A stretch of DNA of 64,000 bases from Marinococcus halophilus (GTDB taxonomy: Bacteria; Bacillota; Bacilli; Bacillales; Marinococcaceae). The translations under genes and the position numbers were made by a program. The stretch spans positions 137,425 through 201,424 of the forward strand of contig NZ_NPFA01000007.1 in the NCBI RefSeq assembly GCF_002265875.1, written 5' to 3'. Under the pieces are notes generated by a model. It saw only the letters and a list, made by a program, of their open reading frames with translations. It was not told where the DNA came from and ran no database searches. Shown piece after piece: positions 8,818 through 17,162 of the stretch. Position 1 is the stretch's first letter; each line of letters starts with the position of its first letter.

Positions 8818-9056
8818 TAGGATTCATTCCTTTCTTTTTCCCCGCTGCACAATTTACGGAACGTAGTATAGAGAACATAAGCTAAGGAAGTGAGGGAGGC
8901 AGCCTGTATCCACCGAAGCTTTGCATGCAGGCGCCGTGCATACAAAATGCCTGTCCAGAGACCGATGGTAAATAAGCAGAATTTCAGCACACCAAAATCA
9001 ACCACAGAATACGAGCGGGCGGCTTTGTGTATACGCCTAATTAACTGTTTCATCAT
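8817..9056 (-). CDS. Small membrane protein coupled to Usp gene
   Basis: About 79 aa, starting at MMKQLIRRIHKAARSYSV with GGAGG just upstream on the minus strand; the longer upstream reading frame lacks an RBS. A hydrophobic helix (FGVLKFCLFTIGLWTGILYA) is followed by a basic turn and a second hydrophobic helix (WIQAASLTSLAYVLYTTF), so it probably spans the membrane twice. It resembles small Firmicutes proteins loosely labelled permease-like, but the function is unknown. Its stop codon overlaps the ATG of the Usp gene. Confidence 0.65.
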   Translation of the reverse strand: MMKQLIRRIHKAARSYSVVDFGVLKFCLFTIGLWTGILYARRLHAKLRWIQAASLTSLAYVLYTTFRKLCSGEKERNES

Positions 9057-9132
9057 GCACCTCCATTTATAGAATACAGGCTTCATGACAGGAACAACAC
9101 AGCAGGGCGGTACAAAAAAGCTTAGGAAGGGA

Positions 9133-9456
9133 CTACATGAGAGGAAAGTGTTCTGAGGCAACATAGTACGTAATCAATCTCTCTTTTTCCCCATAGGCAG
9201 CAGGCGCAGCGAGGGGGACAGATTCAATGGCTACCACGTTCATCACCCGCTGCCGGAAACGGATTTCATCTCCTAATTCAAAGCTGACCTCGGTATAATG
9301 CTCCAGAAAAAGCTCCTCCTGAAGCTCCATGGCGCTGCCGATAAACCACAGCTTGTTCGGCTCCTCCGTATTTGCAGCAAGATACACGAAACGGACGAGA
9401 GAGTATTGTCCTGCCTGAAAAGGTTCAACCGGGCGGGTACGTGCCGATACGCCCAT
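9133..9456 (-). CDS. Usp-linked small protein, family A copy 1
   Basis: A 107-aa protein I do not recognise. It is a clear paralogue of the protein at 28052-28381. Both share YSLVRFVYL/EYIRFVYIF, the block LWFIGSAMEL/VLYIGTKEHV, a central strand-rich block ending in VVAIESVPLAA/IVGIERVAPFE, and an end ITYYVASEHFPL/VTYYFSEAELPL. Both copies lie upstream of a tandem Usp gene. No signal peptide or membrane segment is visible. An AAAGGAGCACG RBS precedes the ATG. Confidence 0.7.
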   Translation of the reverse strand: MGVSARTRPVEPFQAGQYSLVRFVYLAANTEEPNKLWFIGSAMELQEELFLEHYTEVSFELGDEIRFRQRVMNVVAIESVPLAAPAAYGEKERLITYYVASEHFPLM

Positions 9457-10134
9457 ATAACGTGCTCCTTTCAGTAATTATTCAAAATTGCCGGCAAGCG
9501 GAAACAGTAAAATAAATGAATTATGGATACATTAATAAAGTAAAAAATACCAGGGTCTTAGTACCTCTACAATTACCAGTATACACGTAAAATAGGTAAT
9601 TGCATCATTACAAAGTCCTTCAGTATTTACTCACGACTAAATGCATACAAAAAATAATAATGACTGCAAGGCGAAGCTTTCGTGCAGATATGTAATTTCC
9701 CCGTAAATGCCTGGCGTGAAAGGCAAAAGCAGCAGTGAAAGAGGAAATGGTTTACCAAGAAAAGCTGCGGCCTGTATAAAAACGATGACATGTTTTATGA
9801 ATACAGCAGCCAATGAACAGTAAAAAGGACGATGTCGCAGAGGAGGCGTTTCAAGTAATGGAAGGCATGATGCTTTTATGAAACATTAACGAGCGCCTGC
9901 CGGCTTAGCCGGAGCGCTTTTTAATGAAGCTTGAGCGCTTGTTTCCGTTATTATCGTTAAAATAAAATACGTTTCCCGAACCAGAACAAGGCCCGTTTTT
10001 CCGGGGCGAAGTGGCACTTCATACGGGACAGAGCCAATTCATCGGCTGCCAATGGAGGAAGTGAGACCGTTTGCAGAAGAAGAAAGAAAGCAGGAACAAA
10101 ACCGGGAACGTTAAATGAAGAAGAAGCTGCCAGC
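9457..10134. other. Long intergenic region without a convincing gene
   Basis: About 680 bases with no supported CDS. The left part is AT-rich and may hold the promoter of the minus-strand operon. The right part, near 10051, reads as a short acidic peptide tail (MEEVRPFAEEERKQEQNRER, stop at about 10113) that may be a gene remnant. A terminator-like hairpin at 9891 is described separately. Confidence 0.4.
9891..9922 (+). terminator. Orphan terminator-like hairpin
   Basis: GCGC and CCGGC pair with GCCGG and GCGC around TTA, followed by TTTTT. It is oriented on the + strand but has no recognised + strand gene before it, so it may end a small RNA or a lost gene. Confidence 0.5.
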
Positions 10135-11094
10135 TCAGCCGGCAGCTTCTTCGTTCACGTAGCGGATGTATTTAGTGAGCGTGAGCATCGACTGCAGGCC
10201 GAGCCGGTCCATCAGTGCTTCCGGAGACACGCCGCTTTCGAGCTCTCGCACGATGTAGCTGTTGCGGAAATGGGTGGCGGAAATCGCCCGTTCAATCCCG
10301 GCGCGCTTGCGCTCCTCGCGGATCATTTTCTGGATCGCCACCTCGGTTAAATTTTTCGGCTGGTCGTTTTCATAGCTCCAGCGGTACGTCTGGCGCTGAA
10401 AATCAAATGCGACAAACAGCGGCTCGCCGTCAAAGGACGGGCGCACGGCCTGCGGGATCACGTCGAGGTAATAGTACAGCTGCTTCTGCAGCTCCTTCGT
10501 CAGCTGGAGCGTCCGCGGGTTGCCCTCGGTAATGTTAAGCTCGCCGCGGGTCAAATGCAGGTGTTCGATCCGGATGGAGGCGAGCTCGTGCATGCGGAGC
10601 CCGTAGTCGTAAAACAGCTTTAAAATCACAATGTTTCGCGGAGCGAGCATCGGGCGCACGGCCTGCTGCTTGTCGGACAGCCCGGAGTCGGACTCGAGCG
10701 TATCCATGAGCTGCTTCATTTCCTTCGGGGTAATCAGCTCCTCCTCTTGTAGCACGTTCCAGACGCTGTCGTCGACCGGCAGCTCCGCCATCGGGTTGGA
10801 GGCAATCCGCTGCGTGTCGCGCAGAAAGCGGAAGTAGCGGACGAGCACGGTCTGGATGCGTTTGAGCGTCCGGAGCTGGTAGTGGCGCTCCTCGACGAGA
10901 ATATGGAAATAGGTGGTAATATCGCCAGGGGTGACAGCCGCTTCTTCACCGTCGAGCACCACATCGATGAACCGGTGAAAGTCGGCCAGGTCGTATTCGT
11001 AGCGTTTCAGCGTACTCGGTTTGCGCCCCCGGGACTGCAGGAAGGAAAGAAAGGCCTGCATGCCGTCCGGAAGCAGCTCGGGTTGCAAATTCAT
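10135..11094 (-). CDS. Divergent tyrosine recombinase/integrase-like protein
   Basis: About 319 aa with an N-terminal SAM-like core-binding domain (SRGRKPSTLKRYEYDLADFHRF) and a C-terminal tyrosine-recombinase fold. Arg I is present in YDYGLRMHELAS, Arg II in THFRNS, and the terminal nucleophile Tyr in TLTKYIRY, spaced from the preceding LG as in XerD. The Lys of the beta-hairpin, the His of HxxR (here T) and the later His/Trp (GL instead of GH) are replaced. It therefore keeps the fold but has an altered active site. The third ATG (11094) best fits the AGGAGG. It is divergent from hflX. Confidence 0.78.
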   Translation of the reverse strand: MNLQPELLPDGMQAFLSFLQSRGRKPSTLKRYEYDLADFHRFIDVVLDGEEAAVTPGDITTYFHILVEERHYQLRTLKRIQTVLVRYFRFLRDTQRIASNPMAELPVDDSVWNVLQEEELITPKEMKQLMDTLESDSGLSDKQQAVRPMLAPRNIVILKLFYDYGLRMHELASIRIEHLHLTRGELNITEGNPRTLQLTKELQKQLYYYLDVIPQAVRPSFDGEPLFVAFDFQRQTYRWSYENDQPKNLTEVAIQKMIREERKRAGIERAISATHFRNSYIVRELESGVSPEALMDRLGLQSMLTLTKYIRYVNEEAAG

Positions 11095-11203
11095 CATCAT
11101 TCCTCCTGCTTCGTATGTCGTTTAAGCATCGCGGCTTGTTTGTTTGGCACTTAACCCATATTATAGTATGTAGAGGACAGGAAAAACAGGAGGATCTAAA
11201 CTA

Positions 11204-12493
11204 TTGCAGGATTTTGAGAACCAACAGGTAGATAAAGAACGGGTTGTACTAATTGCGGTGCACAAGGATGATACCGATGAGGCGACGTTTGAAGCGTCCC
11301 TCACCGAGCTTGAACAGCTGGTGGAGACGGCGGGCGGCACGGTTACGGCTGTGCTGACGCAGAGCAGGCGTTCGCTTGATTCGAAAACGTACGTCGGGAA
11401 AGGAAAGCTCGAGGAAGCGGTGGCGACCGCCGAAGAGCAGGGGGCAGATCTTTTGATCTTTAACGATGAGCTCTCGCCCGGTCAGATTTCCACAATTACG
11501 AACCAGACCGGTTTGTACATCATTGACCGCACCCAGCTGATACTTGATATTTTCGCCGGCCGGGCGGCATCAAATGAAGGGAAAATGCAGGTGGAGCTTG
11601 CGCAGCTGAACTACATGCTGCCGCGCCTCCGCGGGCAGGGCGAATCGCTGTCCCGGCTCGGCGGCGGAATCGGCACACGCGGCCCCGGGGAAACGAAGCT
11701 TGAAACCGACCGGCGCCATATCCAGAAGCGGATGGACGATATCCGCAGAAAGCTCAAGCAGGTCAAAAACCGGCGCGACCAATACCGCGAACGGCGCAAG
11801 GAAAAGAACGTGCTGCAGTTTGCACTTGTCGGCTACACGAACGCCGGCAAATCCACGATTTTAAACGCGCTCACCGAAGCGGATACGCTCGAGGAAAACG
11901 CGCTGTTTGCGACACTCGATCCGCTCACGCGCCGGGTGGAGCTGCCGTCAGGCCTCGAGGTGCTTGTGACCGACACGGTCGGGTTCATTCAGGACCTGCC
12001 GACCGCGCTGATTGCGGCGTTTCAGGCGACGCTTGAAGAAGTGAAGGAAGCAGAAGTGCTGATCCATGTGATGGACGGCTCGCACCCGCGGGCGGCCGAG
12101 CAGGCGGCTACAGTACGCGGACTGTTAAAGGAGCTTGAAGCAAGCCATATTCCGGCGCTCACGGTCGTAAACAAGCGCGACGCCGTTGAAGACGAGCCGG
12201 TCGTAGCGGCGGACAAGCCCTCGATTTCCATCTCGGCCCGGAAGAACGAAGACGTGGAGCGTTTGCGGGAATCGATGGAAAGCTTGCTGCTTGAGCAGCT
12301 TCAGCCGTACCAGGTGGAAATTCCGCTCGCCGATGGGCACGTAATGCAGCGGTTCAAGCACGAAACGATCGTGCGCGAGGAAACGCTCGATGAAGAAAAT
12401 GAAAGCTGGATCCTTTCCGGTTATGTGCAGAGCGACCAGGCCATCCACCGGGAAATCAAGCAGTATGCTAAAGGAGATGCCGGGGCCCGATGA
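11204..12493 (+). CDS. hflX: GTPase HflX
   Basis: Ribosome-associated GTPase that splits stalled or stressed 70S ribosomes. The 429-aa protein has the N-terminal HflX domain (TYVGKGKLEEA, LIFNDELSPGQ), the GTP-HflX helical linker with the Gly-rich GIGTRGPGETKLE, and a G domain with GYTNAGKST, DTVGFIQDLP and NKRDAV. The start is TTG with AGGAGG 10 nt upstream. It overlaps ynbB by 4 nt, the arrangement seen in B. subtilis. Confidence 0.95.
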   Translation: MQDFENQQVDKERVVLIAVHKDDTDEATFEASLTELEQLVETAGGTVTAVLTQSRRSLDSKTYVGKGKLEEAVATAEEQGADLLIFNDELSPGQISTITNQTGLYIIDRTQLILDIFAGRAASNEGKMQVELAQLNYMLPRLRGQGESLSRLGGGIGTRGPGETKLETDRRHIQKRMDDIRRKLKQVKNRRDQYRERRKEKNVLQFALVGYTNAGKSTILNALTEADTLEENALFATLDPLTRRVELPSGLEVLVTDTVGFIQDLPTALIAAFQATLEEVKEAEVLIHVMDGSHPRAAEQAATVRGLLKELEASHIPALTVVNKRDAVEDEPVVAADKPSISISARKNEDVERLRESMESLLLEQLQPYQVEIPLADGHVMQRFKHETIVREETLDEENESWILSGYVQSDQAIHREIKQYAKGDAGAR

Positions 12494-13722
12494 CACGTGA
12501 GATGATGGAACAAAAGCAGCTGCAGCAGGCCGAACGCCGGATTGCGCCGCAGCTTGAAGCAATTGCGGAACGGGAGCTTGTGAACCAGCAGCGGGTGCTC
12601 GACATTTTCCGGAAGCACAACGTGTCGGCGTTTCATTTCCAGCACTCTACCGGCTACGGCTACGACGACACCGGGCGCGAGGTGCTCGACCGGGTGTATG
12701 CCGATGTGTTCGGCACCGGGGCGGCCATCGTGCGCCAGCAGTTTATTTCCGGAACACACGCGATCAGCACGGCGCTGTTTGCGGCGCTGCGTCCCGGCGG
12801 ACGGCTTTTGTATGCCACCGGCACGCCGTACGACACGCTGAAGACGGTCATCGGCCTCGACGGAAGTGAAGCAGGGACGATGAACGAATGGGGCATCGGC
12901 TGCGACGTGGTGCCGCTTGCCGGCGGCTCTGTAGATATGGGTGCCGTGCACGAGGCGGTCACGCCGGACACACAGGTGATTGCGTTCCAGCGCTCGCGCG
13001 GGTACGATGACCGTCCCTCGATCGGCCTGGAGGAAATGAAGGAGTACATGGCGGAGCTGAAACAGGCGTACCCGGAGATCGTGCTGTTTGTGGACAACTG
13101 CTACGGGGAGTTTGTGGAAACCTCGGAGCCAGGCCACATCGGCGCGGATTTGATGGCGGGCTCGCTCATTAAAAACCCGGGCGGCGGCATTACCCGCACC
13201 GGGGGCTACATTGCCGGCCGGAGCGACCTGATTGAAAGGGCGGGGGCAAGCTTTGCCGCGCCCGGTATCGGCCTCGAAGGCGGTGCGACGCTCGGCATGC
13301 TCCAGGAGATGTTTCAGGGGCTGTTTCTCGCGCCGCACGTCGTGGCGGAAGCCCACAAGGGAGCGGTGCTGACCGCGGCGCTGATGGAGGACGCCGGCCT
13401 GCAGGCCTCACCGGCCTCCGTGGAGGAGCGGACCGATTTGATCCAGTCCGTGCAGTTTGGCGACCGGGACAAAATGATCCGGTTCTGCCAGGCGGTGCAG
13501 CAGTACTCCCCGGTCGACTCCGGCGTCACGCCGCAGCCGAGCGCGATGCCCGGCTACAGCGATGAGGTGATCATGGCCGCCGGCGCGTTCATCCAGGGCT
13601 CAAGCATCGAGCTTTCCGCCGATGGGCCGATCCGCCCGCCGTATACGGCCTTCGTGCAGGGCGGATTAACGTATGCGCACGTGAAAATTGCCGTTAGCGA
13701 AGCGTTAAAAACGATCCAATAA
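12490..13722 (+). CDS. ynbB: YnbB-type PLP-dependent methionine gamma-lyase-family protein
   Basis: A 410-aa fold-type I PLP enzyme of the family annotated as aluminium resistance protein or methionine gamma-lyase family. The PLP lysine is in GSLIKNPGGG, with substrate and cofactor motifs ISGTHAIS and FVDNCYGEF. The physiological substrate is not established. It starts within the hflX stop (ATGA overlap) and precedes glnR, giving the B. subtilis order hflX-ynbB-glnR-glnA. Confidence 0.9.
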   Translation: MTREMMEQKQLQQAERRIAPQLEAIAERELVNQQRVLDIFRKHNVSAFHFQHSTGYGYDDTGREVLDRVYADVFGTGAAIVRQQFISGTHAISTALFAALRPGGRLLYATGTPYDTLKTVIGLDGSEAGTMNEWGIGCDVVPLAGGSVDMGAVHEAVTPDTQVIAFQRSRGYDDRPSIGLEEMKEYMAELKQAYPEIVLFVDNCYGEFVETSEPGHIGADLMAGSLIKNPGGGITRTGGYIAGRSDLIERAGASFAAPGIGLEGGATLGMLQEMFQGLFLAPHVVAEAHKGAVLTAALMEDAGLQASPASVEERTDLIQSVQFGDRDKMIRFCQAVQQYSPVDSGVTPQPSAMPGYSDEVIMAAGAFIQGSSIELSADGPIRPPYTAFVQGGLTYAHVKIAVSEALKTIQ

Positions 13723-13733
13723 GCGACAGACGG

Positions 13734-13763
13734 GCAGGTCCTCCGAAAGAGGGACTGCTTTTT
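13734..13763 (+). terminator. Terminator after ynbB
   Basis: GCAGGTCCTC and GAGGGACTGC form a near-perfect stem around CGAAA, followed by TTTTT. Confidence 0.8.
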
Positions 13764-13826
13764 CTGTACATTTGACGGGGAATAGGCGAGAATAGGTAAA
13801 GATACAATAAGTTCTGAAAATTTTGA

Positions 13827-13843
13827 TGTAAAAATAGCTTACA
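13827..13843. promoter_or_regulatory. GlnR/TnrA box, upstream site
   Basis: TGTAA-AAATAGC-TTACA matches the TGTNA-N7-TNACA consensus exactly. It lies just upstream of the glnR -35 box, like glnRAo1 in B. subtilis. Confidence 0.92.
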
Positions 13844-13848
13844 TGAAC

Positions 13849-13877
13849 TTGACGGGAAAGCTTACATCATGTACGAT
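13849..13877 (+). promoter_or_regulatory. glnRA promoter overlapping a second GlnR half-site
   Basis: -35 TTGACG (13849-13854), a 17-nt spacer and -10 TACGAT (13872-13877). TGACGGGAAAGCTTACA inside it is a degraded GlnR box with an intact right half, equivalent to glnRAo2. GlnR would repress when nitrogen is plentiful. Confidence 0.85.
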
Positions 13878-13909
13878 ATACTTAGTTTCAATGAAAGGGG
13901 GCGTAACGC

Positions 13910-14305
13910 ATGAATGATCATGTACGCCGGAATACCCCTTTATTTCCGATTGGGATCGTCCAGAAGCTGACGGAACTCACCCCAAGGCAGATTCGCTACT
14001 ACGAAGAACACGGCCTGGTGTTTCCGACACGGACCGAAGGCAACCAGCGGTTGTTTTCCTTTCGCGACGTGGACCGTCTGCTTGAAATCAAAGCGATGAT
14101 GGAGCGGGGCGTGAACCTTTCAGGCATCAAGGAAATCTATGAGTTAAAAACGTATTCCGAGGAACCAAAGCAGCCAAAAGCACCAAGAAGTCACGATATG
14201 ACCGACCGCGAACTGCGCAAGCACCTCCGCAAGGAAGTAATGATGGCAGGCAAATACTCGCGTCCGTCCATGATTCAGGGGCAGCTGTCGCGGTTTTTCG
14301 ACTAA
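13910..14305 (+). CDS. glnR: Nitrogen repressor GlnR (MerR family)
   Basis: The 131-aa protein has a MerR-type winged helix (GIVQKLTELTPRQIRYYEEHGL, RLFSFRDVDRLL) and a short C-terminal tail that in B. subtilis GlnR senses the feedback-inhibited glutamine synthetase. It should repress glnRA and other nitrogen genes. An AAGGGGG RBS precedes the ATG. It is followed at 86 nt by glnA, with two operator sites upstream. Confidence 0.95.
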   Translation: MNDHVRRNTPLFPIGIVQKLTELTPRQIRYYEEHGLVFPTRTEGNQRLFSFRDVDRLLEIKAMMERGVNLSGIKEIYELKTYSEEPKQPKAPRSHDMTDRELRKHLRKEVMMAGKYSRPSMIQGQLSRFFD

Positions 14306-14391
14306 CAGCGGGATTAACTTTTTCCCGGCTGCGGCCGGGGGAAAGATCTAATAATTCACTATTCCAGTTTTAGAGAGGAGTCACAATTAAC

Positions 14392-15738
14392 ATGGCAAAC
14401 ACGAGAAAAGACATTTTAAAGTTTGCAGAAGAGGAAAACGTTAAGTTTATCCGTCTTCAGTTTACTGACTTGCAAGGAATTATTAAAAACGTAGAAATTC
14501 CGGTGGATCAGCTGGATAAAGCACTGGACAACCTGATGATGTTCGACGGTTCTTCCATTGAAGGCTTTGTGCGTATTGAAGAATCCGATATGTACCTCTT
14601 CCCGGATCTTGATACCTGGATCGTTTTCCCATGGACGCCGGAAAAAGGCAAAGTCGCACGTTTAATTTGTGACATATATGAGCCGGGCAAGCCTGGCCAG
14701 GACCCAACACCATTTGAGGGCGACCCTCGCGGTATTTTGAAGCGTGTACTTAAAGAAGCAGAGAAATTAGGCTTCACCGACTTCAATATTGGACCGGAGC
14801 CTGAATTCTTCCTTTTCAAAAACGATGAAAAAGGCGAGCCGACTACCACCCTGAATGACAAAGGCGGTTACTTTGACCTTGCGCCGACTGACCTCGGCGA
14901 AAACTGCCGCCGCGATATCGTGCTTGAGCTTGAAGACATGGGATTTGAAATCGAAGCTTCCCACCACGAAGTGGCGCCGGGACAGCATGAAATCGACTTC
15001 AAATACGCAGACGCTATCACGGCTTGCGACAACATCCAGACGTTTAAGCTCGTTGTTAAAACGATCGCGCGGAAGCACGGCCTGCACGCCACCTTTATGC
15101 CAAAGCCATTGTTCGGCGTAAACGGCTCCGGCATGCACTGCAACATGTCCCTGTTCAAAGGCAAAGAGAACGCGTTCTACGACAAGAAGACCGATTCCCA
15201 GCTGAGCACAACGGCTATGCAGTTCTTAGCAGGTACTCTTGAGCACGCGAAGGCGTTCACGGCGCTGACGAACCCGATCGTCAACTCCTACAAGCGTCTT
15301 GTGCCAGGCTACGAAGCACCAGTATACGTGGCGTGGTCCCTGCGTAACCGCAGCCCGCTCGTACGTATCCCGTCCTCCCGCGGCATGAGCACGCGTATCG
15401 AAACGCGCAGCCCGGACCCGGCAGCGAACCCGTACCTTGCGATTGCAGCAATGCTCGCAGCCGGCCTGGACGGCGTCAAGCGGAAGCTCGAGGCTCCAGA
15501 GCCGACAGACCGCAACATCTATGTGATGGAAAAAGCAGAACGCGAAGAACTCGGCATCGAGGACCTTCCGGCAGACTTGAACGAAGCGCTTCAGCACCTG
15601 CTGAACGACGAAGTTCTTGTTAACGCGATTGGCCCGCACGCCATCGAGCACTTCGCCGAAGCAAAAGAAATCGAGTGGGACATGTTCCGCAGCCAGGTAC
15701 ACCCTTGGGAACGCGAACAGTTCCTGTCCACGTACTAA
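14392..15738 (+). CDS. glnA: Glutamine synthetase type I-alpha
   Basis: Makes glutamine from glutamate, ammonia and ATP in the cytosol and acts with GlnR as the nitrogen sensor. The 448-aa GSI protein shows FDGSSIEGF, the ATP/metal segments EPEFFLF and [23 protein letters not shown] and the substrate region [19 protein letters not shown]. Arg61 in FVRIEESDM corresponds to the feedback-inhibition Arg62 of B. subtilis GlnA. There is no adenylylation-type insert. Confidence 0.97.
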   Translation: MANTRKDILKFAEEENVKFIRLQFTDLQGIIKNVEIPVDQLDKALDNLMMFDGSSIEGFVRIEESDMYLFPDLDTWIVFPWTPEKGKVARLICDIYEPGKPGQDPTPFEGDPRGILKRVLKEAEKLGFTDFNIGPEPEFFLFKNDEKGEPTTTLNDKGGYFDLAPTDLGENCRRDIVLELEDMGFEIEASHHEVAPGQHEIDFKYADAITACDNIQTFKLVVKTIARKHGLHATFMPKPLFGVNGSGMHCNMSLFKGKENAFYDKKTDSQLSTTAMQFLAGTLEHAKAFTALTNPIVNSYKRLVPGYEAPVYVAWSLRNRSPLVRIPSSRGMSTRIETRSPDPAANPYLAIAAMLAAGLDGVKRKLEAPEPTDRNIYVMEKAEREELGIEDLPADLNEALQHLLNDEVLVNAIGPHAIEHFAEAKEIEWDMFRSQVHPWEREQFLSTY

Positions 15739-15745
15739 AATCGAG

Positions 15746-15779
15746 AAAACCCTTCAGCCACAATGGTTGGAGGGTTTTT
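15746..15779 (+). terminator. glnA terminator
   Basis: AAAACCCTTCAGCC pairs with GGTTGGAGGGTTTTT around a short loop and ends in a T-run. Confidence 0.88.
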
Positions 15780-16182
15780 GTGTTTTATATTATATTTTCA
15801 TTTTATAAAACGTCCCTAATTACAAGACGTAAAGAACTTGAACAAAATATAACTCAAGAAATTGAAAAACTATAAGGTGAAATTCTACCAGCCCACTGGA
15901 GGACATTGAACGACGACACAACGCTGTGATTTGATGTCTTCCTTTTTTGTTAAGAGGTATTTATGAAAAAGAAACGGCAGGAGAAGAAGCAGCAACTGAC
16001 GGAGGGAGAAATTAAACGTGCCTCAGTTGATTGAAGGGGGATGCAGCTGCTTATTGGTAACCTTACGCTTTTATGGTCATCCTTTTTTATAAATTAATGT
16101 AAAAAAATAGAAGGAAATCTTCTAGAATTAACGAAAGTTAAACTTATAGAATGGCAAGACTATTACCTTAGGGGGGATTAAA
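15780..16182. other. Intergenic region with hairpin and possible micro-ORFs
   Basis: No recognised gene. A terminator-like hairpin pairs GGAGGACAT (15898-15906) with ATGTCTTCC (15934-15942) and is followed by TTTTTT. A 23-codon ORF at 15963 (MKKKRQEKKQQLTEGEIKR) has a plausible AAGAGGT upstream but looks like a fragment. The stretch appears to be decayed accessory DNA. Confidence 0.4.
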
Positions 16183-16356
16183 ATGACAGAAAAAATTCAA
16201 GTAGGAGATACGTACCGCGATAGGGACAGTGGAAAAGTATATGAGGTAACGAGGTTTAACGGCAACTCTGTAGTGCTCACAAAAGAAGAAACGTCATTAG
16301 CTGTGATCCCAATCATGGAAGAAGGAGTTCATTTACCAGGCTTTGTAAAGATATAA
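16183..16356 (+). CDS. Small orphan protein, 57 aa
   Basis: Reads MTEKIQVGDTYRDRDSGKVY..., with predicted beta strands (VYEVTRFNGNSVVLTKEE) and an end PGFVKI. A strong TAGGGGGG RBS precedes the ATG. It has the look of a small SH3-like or YopX-like barrel, but no family is recognised. Confidence 0.55.
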   Translation: MTEKIQVGDTYRDRDSGKVYEVTRFNGNSVVLTKEETSLAVIPIMEEGVHLPGFVKI

Positions 16357-16562
16357 GTCACTATTATAATTGTAACGCTTTGGAGAACTTTTTATGCGTT
16401 GAGGAAATTCTCCATAAAACATAAAATTAGCAAAGAATTTATAAGTCTTAGTGTGCCCATTGTTTTTTACATGACTTTCATCCCAAATACGCATTTAGAC
16501 GTTTGCTTCCCCTGTATAAAGAGGTAGAGAAGGATACATAAAAAAATAAGGGATGATAAAAA

Positions 16563-16700
16563 ATGAATAAAGCACATTTGATTACGGAGAAACTGGCGCT
16601 GGAGGAAGAGTACGATAAAGGTGAGGTTCCGCACGATGAATACACCGAGCGTGTGGAGGAGCTGCAGCAACAGCTGGAGAAGCCGAACTTTGTAAAATAA
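16563..16700 (+). CDS. Small helical protein, duplicated copy 1 (45 aa)
   Basis: MNKAHLITEKLALEEEYDKG..., a highly charged helical peptide ending in a Gln-rich coiled stretch (RVEELQQQLEKPNF). A near-identical gene lies at 20680-20817, and the flanking DNA is duplicated as well. AAGGGATGATAAAAA upstream gives a weak RBS. It shares the helix-turn-helix-like shape of short phage and plasmid accessory proteins, but no function is known. Confidence 0.6.
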   Translation: MNKAHLITEKLALEEEYDKGEVPHDEYTERVEELQQQLEKPNFVK

Positions 16701-16755
16701 ATGTAATTATGAAAAGTTAGAATACTATGGTAGTGTGTAAGCAGAAGGTGATAAA

Positions 16756-16995
16756 ATGAGCAACTTTGCTTACATTAAACGCGGAAAAACCAATGAAATT
16801 CTCATTGGAGCGTACAAGGAAATCGTCAATGCGTGTTACGGAGAAGATATTTACTCGTTTGATACCGAAGAGGAATTATTTCACAGCATTCAAACGTACC
16901 GTCAAAAAGAATATATCATCACCCGCCTGAGCGAATTACCCATCATCGACGCGATGTGGAAAAAGGCAGGAGACGCCCGCTGCGAAACCGAGTAG
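16756..16995 (+). CDS. Small orphan protein, family B copy 1 (79 aa)
   Basis: MSNFAYIKRGKTNEILIGAY... with an acidic middle (YSFDTEEELFHSI) and the end block EYIITRLSELPIIDAMWKK. A clear homologue lies at 34842-35105 and a truncated one at 20866. The pattern FxY(I/V)...N(E/E)(I/V)...(F)(D/N)TEEEL...(R)...I...(L)P(I/V)...W defines the family. The RBS GAAGGTGAT precedes the ATG. The 3' end of the gene forms the left arm of the terminator at 16976. Confidence 0.65.
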   Translation: MSNFAYIKRGKTNEILIGAYKEIVNACYGEDIYSFDTEEELFHSIQTYRQKEYIITRLSELPIIDAMWKKAGDARCETE

Positions 16996-17007
16996 TGGGT
17001 TTTTTTA
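16976..17007 (+). terminator. Terminator embedded in the end of the family B gene
   Basis: CCCGCTGC pairs with GTAGTGGG (two G-U pairs) around GAAACCGA, followed by TTTTTTT. The TAG stop codon lies within the right arm. The duplicated copy at 20954 has the same loop and fully Watson-Crick arms. Confidence 0.8.
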
Positions 17008-17162
17008 TGTTCAATTGCAGGAAGGTTTTATGAAGCAGCTATAAAAAAGTTCACCTTACATAATAATTTTTCATCCCCCGAAATGAACCTTCCAGACAAT
17101 ATACAACATGGGGAAGACGAAAAATAAACGTTTTCTCTGAAATTTATAAAGAGGTGAAAAGC

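Noticed and set aside
10118..10155. 12-bp hairpin at the end of the recombinase gene as a terminator
   Set aside because: GAAGAAGCTGCC/GGCAGCTTCTTC is a good stem but lacks a clear T-tract and overlaps the last codons; evidence is not enough.
12421..13356. A 311-codon minus-strand frame inside ynbB
   Set aside because: It lies fully within a well-supported gene, has a Pro/Arg/His-rich product and no recognisable domain.
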